A stretch of 64,000 bases of DNA from contig OX438754.1 of NCBI GenBank assembly GCA_949316235.1, positions 7,673,501 through 7,737,500 of the forward strand. The letters run 5' to 3'. Under the pieces are notes generated by a model. The model saw only the letters and a program-made list of their open reading frames with translations. It was not told the DNA's origin and searched no databases. Within the stretch, counting starts at the first letter, position 1. Each line of letters begins with the position of its first letter. Both the position numbers and the translations under genes were made by a program. This document shows positions 20,074-31,690 of the stretch, piece after piece. The stretch is from Oegoconia quadripuncta (Eukaryota; Arthropoda; Insecta; Lepidoptera; Autostichidae).

Positions 20074-21365
20074 CAGGTCGGGCGTTTCATACTATATTAC
20101 CTATATGGTACCTATTTACTTCTGAACTCGTTCGTGTTAAATCGCTCATTTTGACAGATGCCCGCGTTAAAATGTGTGATAAACTGATAAACTATATCGC
20201 AAGTTGTCAAATCCAAGTAATGATGGACTGCTATTATACACTGTCATAGAAATATGACTAAGGTATTTATGATAAACTTATTATTCATATTATTATTATT
20301 TATAATTTTTCACAGCAAAAATTGGAACAATGTAAATTATTGCACATCTGTCATATTACTATGACTATAGCAACTATAATCATATTTTTACTATAATGTA
20401 ATAGCGACCTAAGAGAGTGCTAATTTTACGGTCTCCGATCATGCTTGCCCAAGTCGGTCAGCAAGGCGGTAACGATACGACCGCGACGGGTCAATGCACC
20501 CGCTTTTTGGATATCTTCGAAAATATTTGTAGTTATCTAAATTGCACTCATATAGTTCTAATTAAAATAACTATAAAAATAATGTTCATATTACCTAATT
20601 TCATGGTATACAAGTGACATTTAATGCAGCGCTATTTGGCCATAGAATAACTAATCTACTAACATAAATATTTGGCGTAGATTTATATTCAAGCGAAACG
20701 TATAAGCAGAAATAATTTCGGAACGTCTGGGCAGGTTCATTTAAACGTTACGTCGTCAAATGAAACTAATACCTACATAATATCACGGATGTTTCATATT
20801 GATAAGTTTAATCTTATAGTGACTCAATCAAACTATATTCTTTACTTGATTATGCATTAATAAGTATTGACTAGTGAAATTCGTTTGGAACAGACTTCCG
20901 TATTTTGTAACCGTCATGTTTTTTCTTATTTGGTCTCATTTTGCAGCAACTTTACTTTTGTCAATGCCGAGTATATACATTGTCGTTTATATAGAATTGT
21001 CCAACGAGAATCTAATCAGAATAACTACAAATTCATATATCAATCATTCACAATTGCTGTATTATCCACCTTTTACCTGTCTTGATGCTGTGCAAAAGAC
21101 GACCCATCTATGGTCGCCAACCAGTCTACCCACAGCGTGACGATCAGACCAGAGCAAAGGCTCATGTTTGGTGGTGGTGTCTGGACGTTACATAGTATTT
21201 TATAGTATATAAGTAAGTCACTGCTAGCAATGGACTTCTATAGGCTGTTGATGTAATTGTCTTTCACAATGGAATGTGTGTTTCAATGACATGTTCATTG
21301 CTACATATTATTTGAGACATGATCTACATCAGTTTATAATATTACTATTGGAATAACTTTATCAC
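20074..21365. other. Intergenic, no supported gene
   Basis: Short hydrophobic frames near 20874-21140 (for example FFLIWSHFAATLLLSMPSI) lack an ATG start and any splice support. No known repeat is recognised in most of this stretch. Confidence 0.35.
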
Positions 21366-21369
21366 GGAT

Positions 21370-21550
21370 ACGTTTAAGTTGTTTATCCCGCGGGAACTAC
21401 TCACTTTATCGGGATAAAAAATATCCTATATTTTAATTCAGGGTATGTTCTACCTACCAAATTTCATCCAAATCCGTTCATCCGCTTCGCCTTGATTGAG
21501 CAACAAACAAACATCCAAACTTTCGCATTTGTAATATTAGTTAGATTAGA
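21370..21550 (+). repeat. Repeat B copy
   Basis: GTTTATCCCGCGGGAACTAC, CTACCAAATTTCATCC, AAATCCGTTCATCC and TTTCGCATTTGTAATATTAG appear in the family order. The CCGCCCG head is missing. Confidence 0.6.
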
Positions 21551-21574
21551 TAGGTTGCTATTTCTTGCGTAGAT

Positions 21575-21660
21575 ATAAGGAGCATTTGATATCAATCACG
21601 CCATGTTAAGTAAAGATCAAGTCGAAGGTGGAAGAGCGCTCACTCGGAAACCCCTACTTA
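21575..21660 (-). mobile_element. SINE-1 tail fragment
   Basis: ATATCAATCACGCCATGTTAAG, GTCGAAGGTGGAAG and CTCGGAAACCCC in inverted SINE-1 order, with deletions. Confidence 0.55.
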
Positions 21661-23560
21661 CTTCGACTTATATAAGATGGAGAATAACCTAATATGTTTA
21701 TTTCATGATAGCCTGGCTAACAATCAAATGACAATTTATAAGGTTAGGTACACAACGAAATTGTCATATTCGATTCCGTTTCGATAAGCTAAGTTAGGTA
21801 ATCTCTGGCGCGGTCGATCATACAAGTGTTTCCGTGCTTCGGAGATCAAATGACATTTCACATGAATAAATTTTCTTTCGATGACAGTCTGCGGCGCGTT
21901 CCGGTCAACATTTGGTGCTACAAACGATGCGATTGGGGCGGAGGGGTCTGACGGGACAGTCCAAATCCGTCAATCCGCCTCATCGTAGGTATGTAGCCCG
22001 CTGAGGGCTGTTAAACATGCATAAATCTGTTGACACTAAAATGAGTCGGAACCAATGAACATTTTGTAGGTAAGTATATATTTCGCAATTACAAACATTT
22101 CTAATTCATATATAGAAACTAATAAATTCCCTCATTTAAACTCTACCTACTGCATGAAAATCATTAACCGTGTATTATTCATTGAACACATTTTGATTTA
22201 TATGTTATGTTATTTATTTGAACGAGTTCTGCGATCGTAAATTACCTGTTTACCAAACACGCGCATGGAAATTGAATTCAGTTTCGCAATAAGGGCAATA
22301 ATCGACCACTCGCCATATAACTCCTTATAAATCCTTTGATCTAGTTTTGCCATCTCTGCAATGCGCAAAAGCAGCTTGTGCAGAATATGTCATGAACTCG
22401 ACACAGGCGTAAAAATCACATTTGATTCAGCACACTGCTCGCATTCTATGGTTTATTCCACTTCAATTATCATTACCCATATAAGGTAATCAATACTAAG
22501 AAAAGCAGCCTATTTTTAATTGCACTTTGATAAACCTTCAAGGTTAACTAGCTGAAATTATATTGTTGACATTTTATTATTTATTAAACTACTGCCCATG
22601 AGTATACTCGTAGTACCTAATACCTACTTTGATTATAATATCGTAGAATCTAACAATAATCTTGATATTTTTGTTCAATGGAAACTTCGTCTGTAAACTG
22701 ACGTCTTATTGGAGAACTAGGTCCAGCAAATAATAAAATGTATTTGAATTATGTCTGCGATAAATTTAATAAGATTCCAGCTAAAAAGTGATAAATATCG
22801 TGTGTTAAATAGATGGACTTTTGTCTAGATCATTAATCTTCACTATGCGACTGAATGAAAGTGGACTTAGGCAGTGGACAGCGCAACAAATTCGTTAGGC
22901 AATTTACGATTGGGTGTATAGATTGAATTTCTCTCTTACAATTGAATGGAAAGTTGATCCAGTATATTAATATATGAGTATATGTCAACGTCTCGTTATG
23001 AAACTCCAGTCAGAGATAACTGAGTGATACTATTCATTGTGACCGTGGCTAACAAGTATTGTATAATGTGAATTTGGTAAGTGTTTCTATGAATTGCTAT
23101 ACCTAACTACACCGCGGCCCACACCCATGGCTGCACGCTCTCTCTAAACCGCTCCCACTCTACCTTTAATCGAAATATTTTTAAAAGTTCAGTGAAATTG
23201 TTAAAAATCTCTCTGTCTGGCCGTATATAAACAGCATGAAACCAAAAATTATAATTTTCTGACCATTTCACCAATCTTGGGGATAAGAAAAATATTTCCA
23301 ACATTTGACATAAAATATTCGGTAATACAAATTATGTCCTACTGTTTAACTGCTCAACTAGTTGAGCAATCTAGTTGAGCAGTGTGGAAGACAGGATTTT
23401 TAAAGGCAATGGAAATGTTCTATGTATATTTTGGATTACTCTTTTCGAGTTCTTAACATTTGAAACGTGAAAGTGAAAATTCTGAAAAATCAAGGTAATA
23501 GCGTACAGTATAACAAGATAACCACGTCCCAATAAGGTATAACGGTAATGTAGGGCACCA
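21661..23560. other. Intergenic, no supported gene
   Basis: No convincing exon was found. A moderately GC-rich patch occurs at 21885-21985. A perfect 18-bp palindrome, TGCTCAACTAGTTGAGCA, lies at 23351-23368 and is followed by a partial repeat of one arm. Confidence 0.35.
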
Positions 23561-23564
23561 ATAA

Positions 23565-23632
23565 ATAAATTTATATCTTTACACATACACACAGCGCCAT
23601 CTAGTTCCACACTAAGCAACTAGGCTTGTATT
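23565..23632 (-). mobile_element. SINE-3 tail fragment
   Basis: ATACACACAGCGCCATCTAG, then TTCCACACTAAGCAACTAGG and CTTGTATTA. It is identical in order to 39955-40025. Confidence 0.65.
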
Positions 23633-24369
23633 ATTTTTTATTTAATTTAATTACTTTAGGTAATTAACAGTAGTAAGTACATATATTATAGTTCGATGTG
23701 ACATGGTTTGCGGTACAGTTCTTATATGTCTACCAATTTCAAATGTACTCAGCATTAATGACAGAAGACAACGTTTGATTTGGAAGATAAATAAAATATT
23801 AAATAAAAAAAAATATGAATACTTAATATACGAATGAAAAATCAGTCAACATTATTTATACTGGGAGAGTGAAGTGTGTTTAAGTATATTATTTTTAAAA
23901 ACTTTATATGAACCGTGAAAAATATCGTTATTGTATTTAACATTGTATTCGTTGTGAGTGGAACAGATTCTGGGAAGGGGACTGTGCAGAGCAAGGTTAG
24001 TCCTGCAACGGGGTATACTAAATGTGCGGGTAATTGCTTGGCGAGGATATTTGCAAGGTACTTTAATATTGATTTGGTTCAGGATATGAGAAAAGTTTAT
24101 GGTATTATTCACAACTCCGTGCAGAAACAGCAGGTCAAATAATTTACGGCGATCACAGAGTGTACATTTTAAAGTACTGTAGCCTCTGTATGTAAGGACG
24201 TCTGTGCGATAATCCAGACAAGAAAGTTAAATAACGAGTAAATGCGCGCTAAATACCTTCTATTCTTTGTGAAGCAACACTATGCAATAGGTACTATACA
24301 CTACACTGGCGAATTCTAAATGACTGCGAACAAGACTATTAAAAATTGTATGGTTTTTGTTTCCGTCAA

Positions 24370-25240
24370 TTTGAAATCCTTTGAGTTACTTTAAACCCAG
24401 CATTCTTGCTACTTTCTTTGTAATATTATCTATGTGACTGTTAAAGCTAAGCCCGCTTTCCAATGTAACTCCAAGGTCTCTTACTTCGTTCACTCGTTTA
24501 AGTATTACATCATTTATTAAATAAGAAAGATTTAGTATCTCTTTCCGCTTTCTGGTAAAACTTATGGCACTTGTGCGCATTTAGGGTCATTCCGTTATCA
24601 ATACATTATGTGGTGATATTGTTACTATCATTTTGTAGTAGCTGTGAGTCGGAAATCATCAGCAAACAATGATGCGTTGCTGTGTTTTATTACAGTTGTA
24701 ATATCGTTAATGAATATAAGAAATAAGATCAGCCCAAGATGTGATCCCTGCGGTACATCAGATTCTGCTATGAATACATGTGATTCGTAACCGTTTTAGC
24801 CACAATTTTTTATGAAATAAGACTTGAACCATGACAACAGGGATCCATCAATGCCGAAAACTTTGATTTTCGTGAGTATGCGGGAATGATTTACTTTATC
24901 GAAAGCAATAGAAAAATCAGTGTAAGTATACTGTGTCAACTGGCTGACCTTTGTCGACCTCCTGTGAAACGTGAGAGACGAATGATACGAGATTGCTTTC
25001 AACTGATCAACCTATCCTAAATCTGTGTAGAGCATCTAAAATATTGTCGTTTGCAATATTATATATGTAAGGGTATATGAGAGATTTAAAAGGTTTTGAA
25101 AAACATGATAAAATAGATATTGGACGATAGTTTTTTACATCAGTTTGATAATCCTTCTTGTGTACCGGAACAATCCTAGTCTTTTTCCACTTTTCTGGAA
25201 AAAATTTATATAGTATAGTATTATGGATACCAGATCACAT
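24370..25240 (-). pseudogene. Truncated LINE reverse transcriptase (CR1/Jockey-like)
   Basis: Minus-strand frames give, in order, PEKWKKTRIVPVHKKD (25198 downward), NYRPISILSCFSKPF, YTDFSIAFDKVNH and FGIDGSLLSWFKSYF, DVPQGSHLGLILF and INDI, then the catalytic-type box LFADDF (near 24670) and RVNEVRDLGVTLESGLSFN. This is the finger-palm order of a non-LTR reverse transcriptase, including the [YF]xDD box. Stops and frameshifts occur (for example after RFRIG near 25010, after KNCG near 24796 and after the FADD box), and endonuclease and thumb regions are missing. It would be non-functional. Confidence 0.88.
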
Positions 25241-25404
25241 AATGAGGTTAAACCACAAAGTTGACTTTGGACAGCATTTCTCTACGAGGAGCTCATTTAT
25301 AACATTTTATATTTTTTTTTGTGCACGTAATATTAACGTAAGTAAAGGAAAAAGTAAATGCCGTGTCGTATCAGGAAGTCAAAGAAAAGGCGGAATGTAA
25401 AGAA

Positions 25405-25545
25405 GTGTGGAAAGGATTCCACCGACAAGAGCATAGCTCTTAAATAGAAGAGACAGAGAACACTCTTGAGCTTGATGACTATACCTAAATATAAATATCT
25501 GTTTCATGATCGGAAGTCTGCAGTCTCTACCTATCACCACTGCCA
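25405..25545 (+). repeat. Repeat A copy
   Basis: TCCACCGACAAGAGCATAGC, TCTTAAATAGAAGAGACAG, and AATATAAATATCTGTTTCAT. The central CAAGAGCATAGCTCTT is an imperfect palindrome. Confidence 0.6.
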
Positions 25546-27159
25546 CAACCCAGATTAGATACTATACCTACTCCTATAGCCTCCCAGATAATGCGTGATG
25601 TAGGTATTCATGTACGTATACATGTGTTTATTAGGCCTAAATCTAAATACTTCTTACATCTTAGCCGTGTTGTTCCTTACACAATTTCCCATGAAAACCG
25701 ATACAAATTGCGCCATGGTTGTGGATTCACGTTCATCAGTCGACTTACGAATATCTAGCCTGTTGACATATGGCGTGTATAAATCGGAAGCCAAACATAA
25801 GTAAATAGATAAGAGTCATTATGAGTTTGGCCGGAATTAGAACCCGGCAGCAGTCATGCTCACCAATAACACGTAGCGAAATTGCTAGTTCTACTTCTAC
25901 GTAAAAAGCGAATGTACCTATATGAACAAATCAAAATCTCTGTTACAATCGGGCCTCGGCTTATCTCGTGGAAAATTCGCATTAGCGCCGGCCAAGTAGG
26001 CCGAGCACTAAGACACCATAATTAATGGAAGGGTTTCATAACTCTTTCCTCATTTTAATTCGCACAGATTGTTCCTCGGACAACGTAACTATTGCAAACT
26101 TCTTGAAATTTAACTATTTCTAAATTGTATTAAATTGCAATGCCCCGTCTGCGTGCCTACTGCGAACGCAGCGAATCAATAAGACTAGAAATGGAATACC
26201 AATACCATTGCAAAATACCTAGGTAATATTAAATGACAATATTTTTACTTTCTTGCTAAAGTTTATGTCAATATTGATCTGTCATATGTGGCCGCCCTTC
26301 GTCGGTATTCGATCAATAGTGAATTGATTCGTGTAGGCTTGCGCTTGCGCCACCGACGCGACACACACCTGCAGAATTAAGCGACAGACCGGACCCCATG
26401 CTGGCCGCTAACAATCACACCGCTCTCCGGTGTTAGCGAGATCTTGATACTCGATTGCACGCTTAATCGCTTTATTTATTTAAATTCAATTGTTTGCTCA
26501 GTTAACTACAGCGATACGGGTAATTGGAGTTGTTGCCTCACAGCTTACGTTACCTAATTTCGTTTTTAGATATATATTCTGTAAGAAAGTGTTACTCTTT
26601 GTTAACAATTCTGTTTTTAGATGACACTAAGCTTTTGCTTGGTACTGACCACATCGAAATAATGTCTTCGATATCGAATATTCGAATATTCGAATCGTAA
26701 ACCTATCCGTCGCAAGGTCGCTTGCCTAAGAGATGATTTATAGGATTCATTTCGCAGAATATGCGTTGGAATTACATGATATTATTCCTTTTTTATGGGT
26801 TAACGGGAAATATGCAGTTACCAAAAAATTCGGAGATAGGTAATAATAATAATGGTATGGTAACTTATTAATTACAAATAAATATAACGTAACATACCTA
26901 CCTATAACACATCTGACAATCTGCCTGATATATAATCCATGTCCGAGTCATTTAAATCTAATTACTGGTGTGAATTTAACTTAATAAGTAATTGGAATTA
27001 CTTTGTTTTAGCTACATAAATTTATAATATTCTATCCCTTGTACCTACTTGTGTTTACAAATAAATGTTAAATGCATTTGAAAACAACTATGGCCATAAA
27101 CAGCTCGAGATCAATTTTGCTGATTTCTAACTCTAAATGTGTGAAAAAGATTTAATTAT
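25546..27159. other. Intergenic, with a GC-rich patch at 26285-26460
   Basis: The patch is unique-looking and CpG-bearing. On the minus strand it contains an ATG (about 26399) followed by GGGTCCGGTCTGTCGC, then a CAG/GTGTGT donor-like site. That could be a start exon, but the reading is short and unsupported. The rest has no gene or recognised repeat. Confidence 0.25.
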
Positions 27160-27490
27160 TTATGCGCACCGGGTTAGCACTTGACCTCAATCACACCTGA
27201 TGTTAAGTGAAGACGAGGCCGAAGGTGGAAGCGTACAGACCCGGAAGCCCAAACATATTTGGGGGACTGGCTATCTTATCTCTGACAACCGGAACACAAC
27301 AATGCTATTAACATCGCTGTTTTGGTGGCAGAATAAGTTAAGTTGGTGTTAGCTAGCCAGGCGGACATTAAAAATGCCCACCACCAACCAAACTGAGTAC
27401 TAAACATGTCAGTACAACAGCTGGGGATCGAACCCGTGACCTCCGATTAGAAAACGCTATATTGTTCACATTGAGCCACGGAGGCGGTTA
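27160..27490 (-). mobile_element. Full-length SINE-1 (reference copy)
   Basis: On the minus strand: CCGCCTCCGTGGCTCAATG head (A box), GGTCACGGGTTCGATCCCC (B box), GTTGTACTGACATG, GGTTGGTGGTGGGCATTTTT, GAGATAAGATAGCCAGTCCC, CATCAGGTGTGATTGAGGTC and a CCCGGTGCGCATAAA tail. This tRNA-derived SINE of about 330 bp is the only copy in the window with head and tail joined. Confidence 0.88.
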
Positions 27491-27631
27491 ATTCTACCAT
27501 CGACTTTTCATATCGTCGGACTACTAGGCGCGGGGAGCGTTTCCAACCGTTCGTTGACGTACCAAACATTCGCAATAAGTGTTTCGCTTTTTTCTTCATA
27601 ATGCGGACTGCTAAGGTGCGGACTCCCGATC

Positions 27632-27671
27632 AAGTTACCTACTTTGATTACTAAATCAAAGTAGGTAACTT
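27632..27671. repeat. Perfect 17-bp hairpin beside the orphan exon
   Basis: AAGTTACCTACTTTGAT and its exact complement, separated by six bases. It touches the stop codon of the exon at 27671-27880 and would fold in its 3'UTR. Confidence 0.7.
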
Positions 27672-27880
27672 CACATTACCAAAACCTTGTAGGTTTGTTC
27701 TTGAACCTGTCGTGTAACCAAGCTCCTTTTAAACCATTTGCAGTTGAATAGAATCTCTGCCTTTTCAATTAGTAAATCGGCATAAGAGTTTTCACCTCCT
27801 GCATTAACTATTTTGAGGCGGTCAATTGAAGCTTCCCAATATTCGCCATTTTCAGCACTTTTATGCCCACAATATCCACA
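27671..27880 (-). CDS. Orphan exon with CxxC motif (69 codons, then stop)
   Basis: A clean acceptor (CCTTTTCAG, ending 27881) is followed by a frame that starts CGYCGHKSAENGEYWE, continues ASIDRLKIVNAGGE, NSYADLLIEKAEILF and NCKWFKRSLVTRQVQEQT, and ends YKVLVM with TGA at 27673-27671. The other two frames after this acceptor close quickly. The CGYC-H start suggests half of a zinc-binding site completed upstream, and the rest is charged and helical. I do not recognise the family. It reads as a terminal exon, or as an internal exon if the GTAATG inside the last codons is a donor. Upstream exons were not located. Confidence 0.45.
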   Translation of the reverse strand, partial: CGYCGHKSAENGEYWEASIDRLKIVNAGGENSYADLLIEKAEILFNCKWFKRSLVTRQVQEQTYKVLVM

Positions 27881-28139
27881 CTGAAAAGGATTAAGTTACA
27901 GACATTAAGTTAATTAGGTATTCGTGATCTGTTCACTATGTCTGTTTGTACCTAAACTATTGATTTAACCGTATAGGCCCTGATTGTATGACGCAGTGAT
28001 ACAAACACCTGTGAATATATCCATACGGTTTGTTGACTCTGATCGAATACAATTATGCCAACCCAATTAAACTCATGTCGAATCTTTTGTTTATTTATGT
28101 TCACCATTGCGGTTATTAGTTACTCAATTAATTCAAAAT

Positions 28140-28378
28140 AATAATAATATCCTTAGACATACACACTTAGGCTTGTGTTGTGGATACCAGAGGGTTGATA
28201 TACTACATAAATATTTTTTTTTTGGAAATTAATACTTATTATAAATGAAAACATCCATAACTCGGGTACACATGTTCGTATTCATCACACAAACATATGC
28301 CCCTAGCGGGATTCGAACCCGCAACCTTTTGGTATAGTGGTCAGAGTTGCTAACCACTACACCAAACAGCTCGTAGTT
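28140..28378 (-). mobile_element. SINE-3, near complete
   Basis: On the minus strand: GAGCTGTTTGGTGTAGTGGT (A-box region), GGTTGCGGGTTCGAATCCCG (B box), a body with ATGAATACGAACATGTG and GTTATGGATGTTTTC, and an ACAAGCCTAAGTGTGTATGT tail in which the GCGCCATCTAG block is deleted. Confidence 0.75.
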
Positions 28379-29003
28379 TTAATAATATATAATAATAAGT
28401 AGAATAAGTAGTAGATATTATTTTATTTTTATTGTATTTTGGCATCTAACAACCATTAATTCAAAAAATACTAAAATATTAAACCTTGGAACCTTAAAAT
28501 TGGAGTGCCCAATAGTTGTTTGGGATATAGGTTTGAGTTCTAGTCATTACATCAGCATCTGTAAATACACTAGGTACGCTGTCATCCAGACGCAGAAACA
28601 AAATAAATTAATACTTGCCACAACACTTAGCAATAATGATATGTAGGTATACACATTTACAAACCTTAGAATATAAGAAAGAAAAGTATTTATTTGTATT
28701 TCTGTTATAAAAGTATTTTCTACAAAAGTTTACAATATACTAAATCCAAAAAGGTCTCAGCACGGGTCGGGTTGGAGCAATAGCCGATTGCGGATAACAA
28801 TAAACAAAAACATCAGAAATCGTTAACAAGGATTTTACAAACATTAGCCTTAATACTACTATAACACTTCTTATTCTAAACATATCCAACTGAGAGAAAC
28901 ATTTGTTGTAGGTATAGGTATGTGTAAAGTTACGACAACAATAGGTGCTAGCAGCATAGTTAGAATTACATATAGGACAGCAAAAATATTTTTATTTCAT
29001 GAT
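28379..29003. other. Intergenic, no supported gene
   Basis: AT-rich; no conserved reading frame or named repeat is seen. Confidence 0.35.
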
Positions 29004-29417
29004 AGGTTCATAATACCTATGAAATTGGAGATTTTTTTCTTCGTTAATCATATGTACCAACTCCTACGGTTCCATAGCTATTTCCAAATTTCTTTTTTAT
29101 TTGGAAAATGGAATATATTTTTACACATGAAATATTTTTTAAGGTCTGGGTTAAATTACGTAATAAAAAAAAACTTGAACACAGCTCTTTTCATGTGCTT
29201 CCCATATTATTTCTTAGATTCGCTGAAACGTTTATAAAGCGGTTACTTTTTTTAAAATTAACACTGCCTATACTTAACTTAATGTTATCCGATAATACAC
29301 ACAAAGTTTAGCTGAATTTTGATTTGCCGTTCCCAAAAAAATTCAAAAATGTTTGTATGGAGAAAACAGTCTTAATGAAAATCTTCATACAAAACGCCAA
29401 TTTCATAGGTAAGTACC
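29004..29417. mobile_element. Non-autonomous mariner-ended element carrying repeat D
   Basis: The left end reads ATACCTATGAAATTGGAG and the right end, inverted, AGGTACTTACCTATGAAATT then GGCGTTTTG. These are mariner-type ends like those at 7627 and 36797. The interior has no transposase; it is repeat D, also present inverted at 9166-9455. Confidence 0.6.
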
Positions 29418-29640
29418 TAATATAAAGTCAATAACTTCTCCGAATTGTATAAAATAACGCTTAACACTAGTAGCTCAAGGTTTCTCCTTTAAAACAATAT
29501 AAATATGTAGGTATTTTATTGTCTTATAGAATATTTTATTGTCGTATTAAGTAGAACACCGAAATTTTCAATTAAAGATCCAATTAAAAATCAAGTAACA
29601 AATCTATAGAAATCCCGGTTTCCAAAATTATAAAGTGATT
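29418..29640. other. AT-rich spacer
   Basis: Nothing recognised. Confidence 0.3.
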
Positions 29641-29643
29641 TAA

Positions 29644-29850
29644 TTATTTGTATGTAAATAGACGATAGAAATCTTTCCTCAACACCATATTACAGGTATC
29701 TGCAACTTCAACAAGCGCGATCACGATTGCTTTGACCGACACCGCTCCTCTGTTGACCGCATCTGTCAGTGAGAGTATTATGACTCCTTGAATTAAAAGT
29801 TCAATAACAACTCTGCGGCGGGCGAATGCAATTGCGAAATAACTGGCCAT
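29644..29850 (-). CDS. Weak candidate: 68-residue hydrophobic protein
   Basis: The ATG at 29850 (context ATATCATGGCC) opens MASYFAIAFARRRVVIELLI, then QGVIILSLTDAVN and VSVKAIVIALVEVADT, and ends FYRLFTYK. The two hydrophobic runs and above-average GC make it slightly more gene-like than neighbouring frames. A GTAATA donor-like site lies inside. There is no family recognition, and it could be chance. Confidence 0.15.
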   Translation of the reverse strand: MASYFAIAFARRRVVIELLIQGVIILSLTDAVNRGAVSVKAIVIALVEVADTCNMVLRKDFYRLFTYK

Positions 29851-30710
29851 GATATAGCATATAACAAGAGATTTAACGCCGGCTCAATTTATACAAATTA
29901 GAATTTTATCGTGTGTCGTGGTAATGTATAACATCAATCAGTGGCGGGCCCTGCCCTAGGGTAGGTAATTCAATTCACGACTTCAGCCTTATCTAGAGGC
30001 GCGATCTCCACTCGTGCTTTGAACTGAGCGCAAATGCGTTGCATTACCCATTACAATAATGCGCACGTTGAACAGACCTACTCGTAGATTAATTTTTTAA
30101 GCGGCCATTTGTCTTAGGTAATTTTGATAAGAATAACGGGTATAATTTATTCTTTGTTGTTTGGCTAGACACACGTTATGTGTTTGATGTGTGGTTTATA
30201 GATGTACCTTATCTTATGGGTTTGTGAAAGCTATTAAAGACTGTTACAACCTAATGATGAACGTATAGTAAACCAATTATTAGCGATATAATCCACAATC
30301 GCGATGCTTTCCTTAGGAGTATCATACGGTCATTGTATTGTTTACTTAAAAATATCGACGCAATAACCACTCTGAAGCCATTATATTTGAGGCTTTGAGT
30401 TGAGCTAAAAATCTGGCAGTAATCGCGAACTCTATGATACAATCATCAATTTAGTTGCATCAGCATTGTCGGAATTCTTGGACTCGTAAACGTTCCTTAC
30501 CTACATCCAAATTACATCAGCTTTTATGGAGTGCGAAGGTCAAAATTCGTAACTATTTTTGAAAATGGAATAAATTGAGTGAGTATACTTCGATCACAAT
30601 TTGAGTTTCGAACAAAATTATTTACGTAAGCCATTCATTATAATTAACCGAGTTCAAAAAGGAGAAGGTACTCAATTCGGTTGTTTGTATGTTTTTTGTA
30701 TAGTAATTCA
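29851..30710. other. Intergenic, no supported gene
   Basis: A short GC-rich patch occurs at 29940-30060 (GGCGGGCCCTGCCCTAGGG). No exon or repeat family is recognised. Confidence 0.3.
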
Positions 30711-30714
30711 TTTT

Positions 30715-30870
30715 CATCTTATCGCCCATTGTGTCACGGAAGGACGTATCCAGTCTTTGTCCGGATGTACCTCAGTTATGCTCGTACGTGGTCCGATTTG
30801 AGTGCGATTTTTTTCATATGAAAGAATAAACGAAAGGGCAGGTTTTTAACCACGTTTCATAAAAATCGGT
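30715..30870 (+). repeat. Repeat E copy
   Basis: GTATCCAGTCTTTGTCCGGA, CGTGGTCCGATTTGAGTGCG and ATTTTTTTCATATG. The same blocks occur inverted at 34205-34290 and in part at 42580-42640. Confidence 0.5.
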
Positions 30871-30969
30871 TAAGCTGTTTGAAGATATTTAGCTTCTAAC
30901 ACAGTTTTAGGTATAATCCAACGATATCATAGCCATTTCTAGAGTTTCTATTTTTTTTTTTAATATATT

Positions 30970-31160
30970 TAAGGCTAGCTTTCCGCCCGTGGCTTCGCCT
31001 GCGTGGAATACTTTATCGCGGAAATTTGTTTATCCCGCAGGAACTACTTACTCACTTTATCGGAATTAAAAATTCTATTTCTTAATCCAGATTATTTTCT
31101 ACCTATATACCAGATTTCATCCAAATACGTTCATCCGTTTCATTCTTTTTTCATCTTATG
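30970..31160 (+). repeat. Repeat B copy with head
   Basis: GCTAGCTTTCCGCCCGTGGC, TTCGCCTGCGTGGAATACTT, TATCCCGCAGGAACTACTTA and AGATTTCATCCAAATACGTT. The tail after CATCCGTTTC is replaced by other sequence. Confidence 0.65.
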
Positions 31161-31609
31161 GTCGCGCAATGCCACGGAGGCGGTCATCTTGTTAATTTTC
31201 AATTTCAATCCATCTGTCAAACATTGATACCGCGATAGCGCTAACTGACGAAACCTGTTGAGCTTACCTTTTGACCAGTTGTCAGAAGATTATAATTATT
31301 TCGATAGTCACATGGCGTGTAAACTTGACACATTTTGCAACTGGTTTTTGTCACTGTTAAACAATCACATTGTAGTGTGTAATAAATATGACTTGTGGAC
31401 ATTGAAGCTCAATCCTGAATCTCTAGTAAATTGGAGCAGCAACTTGACTGCGTAACTTCATGAATATCAATATTTTAAGGCATGTTGACTAATGCGAAAA
31501 CATTTTTGTAAAATGACAGCGAGCTACCCAATCACGTAAATGATATCAAGCGAAAATAATTTGACAATAGGGTATTTTGAAATATTCTCCGTTACCATTA
31601 TTGCCTCCT

Positions 31610-31690
31610 CCGCCTCCGTGGCTCAATGTAAACCACATACTTAGGTTTTAAGATTCACAGGTCGCGGGTTCGATCGGGTTTATAATATAG
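31610..31690 (+). mobile_element. SINE-1 head fragment
   Basis: CCGCCTCCGTGGCTCAATG and GGTCGCGGGTTCGATCGGG, that is, only the tRNA-like part. It breaks off right after the B box. Confidence 0.6.

Noticed and set aside
20874..21140. Membrane-protein-like frame
   Set aside because: No ATG at its start and no plausible splice acceptor. Hydrophobicity reflects T-rich sequence.
23915..24142. Small secreted-protein-like frame (NIVIVFNIVFVVSGTDSG)
   Set aside because: The frame starts at GTG, with a stop codon just upstream and no in-frame ATG. The upstream ATG at 23908 is in a different frame and closes after ten codons.
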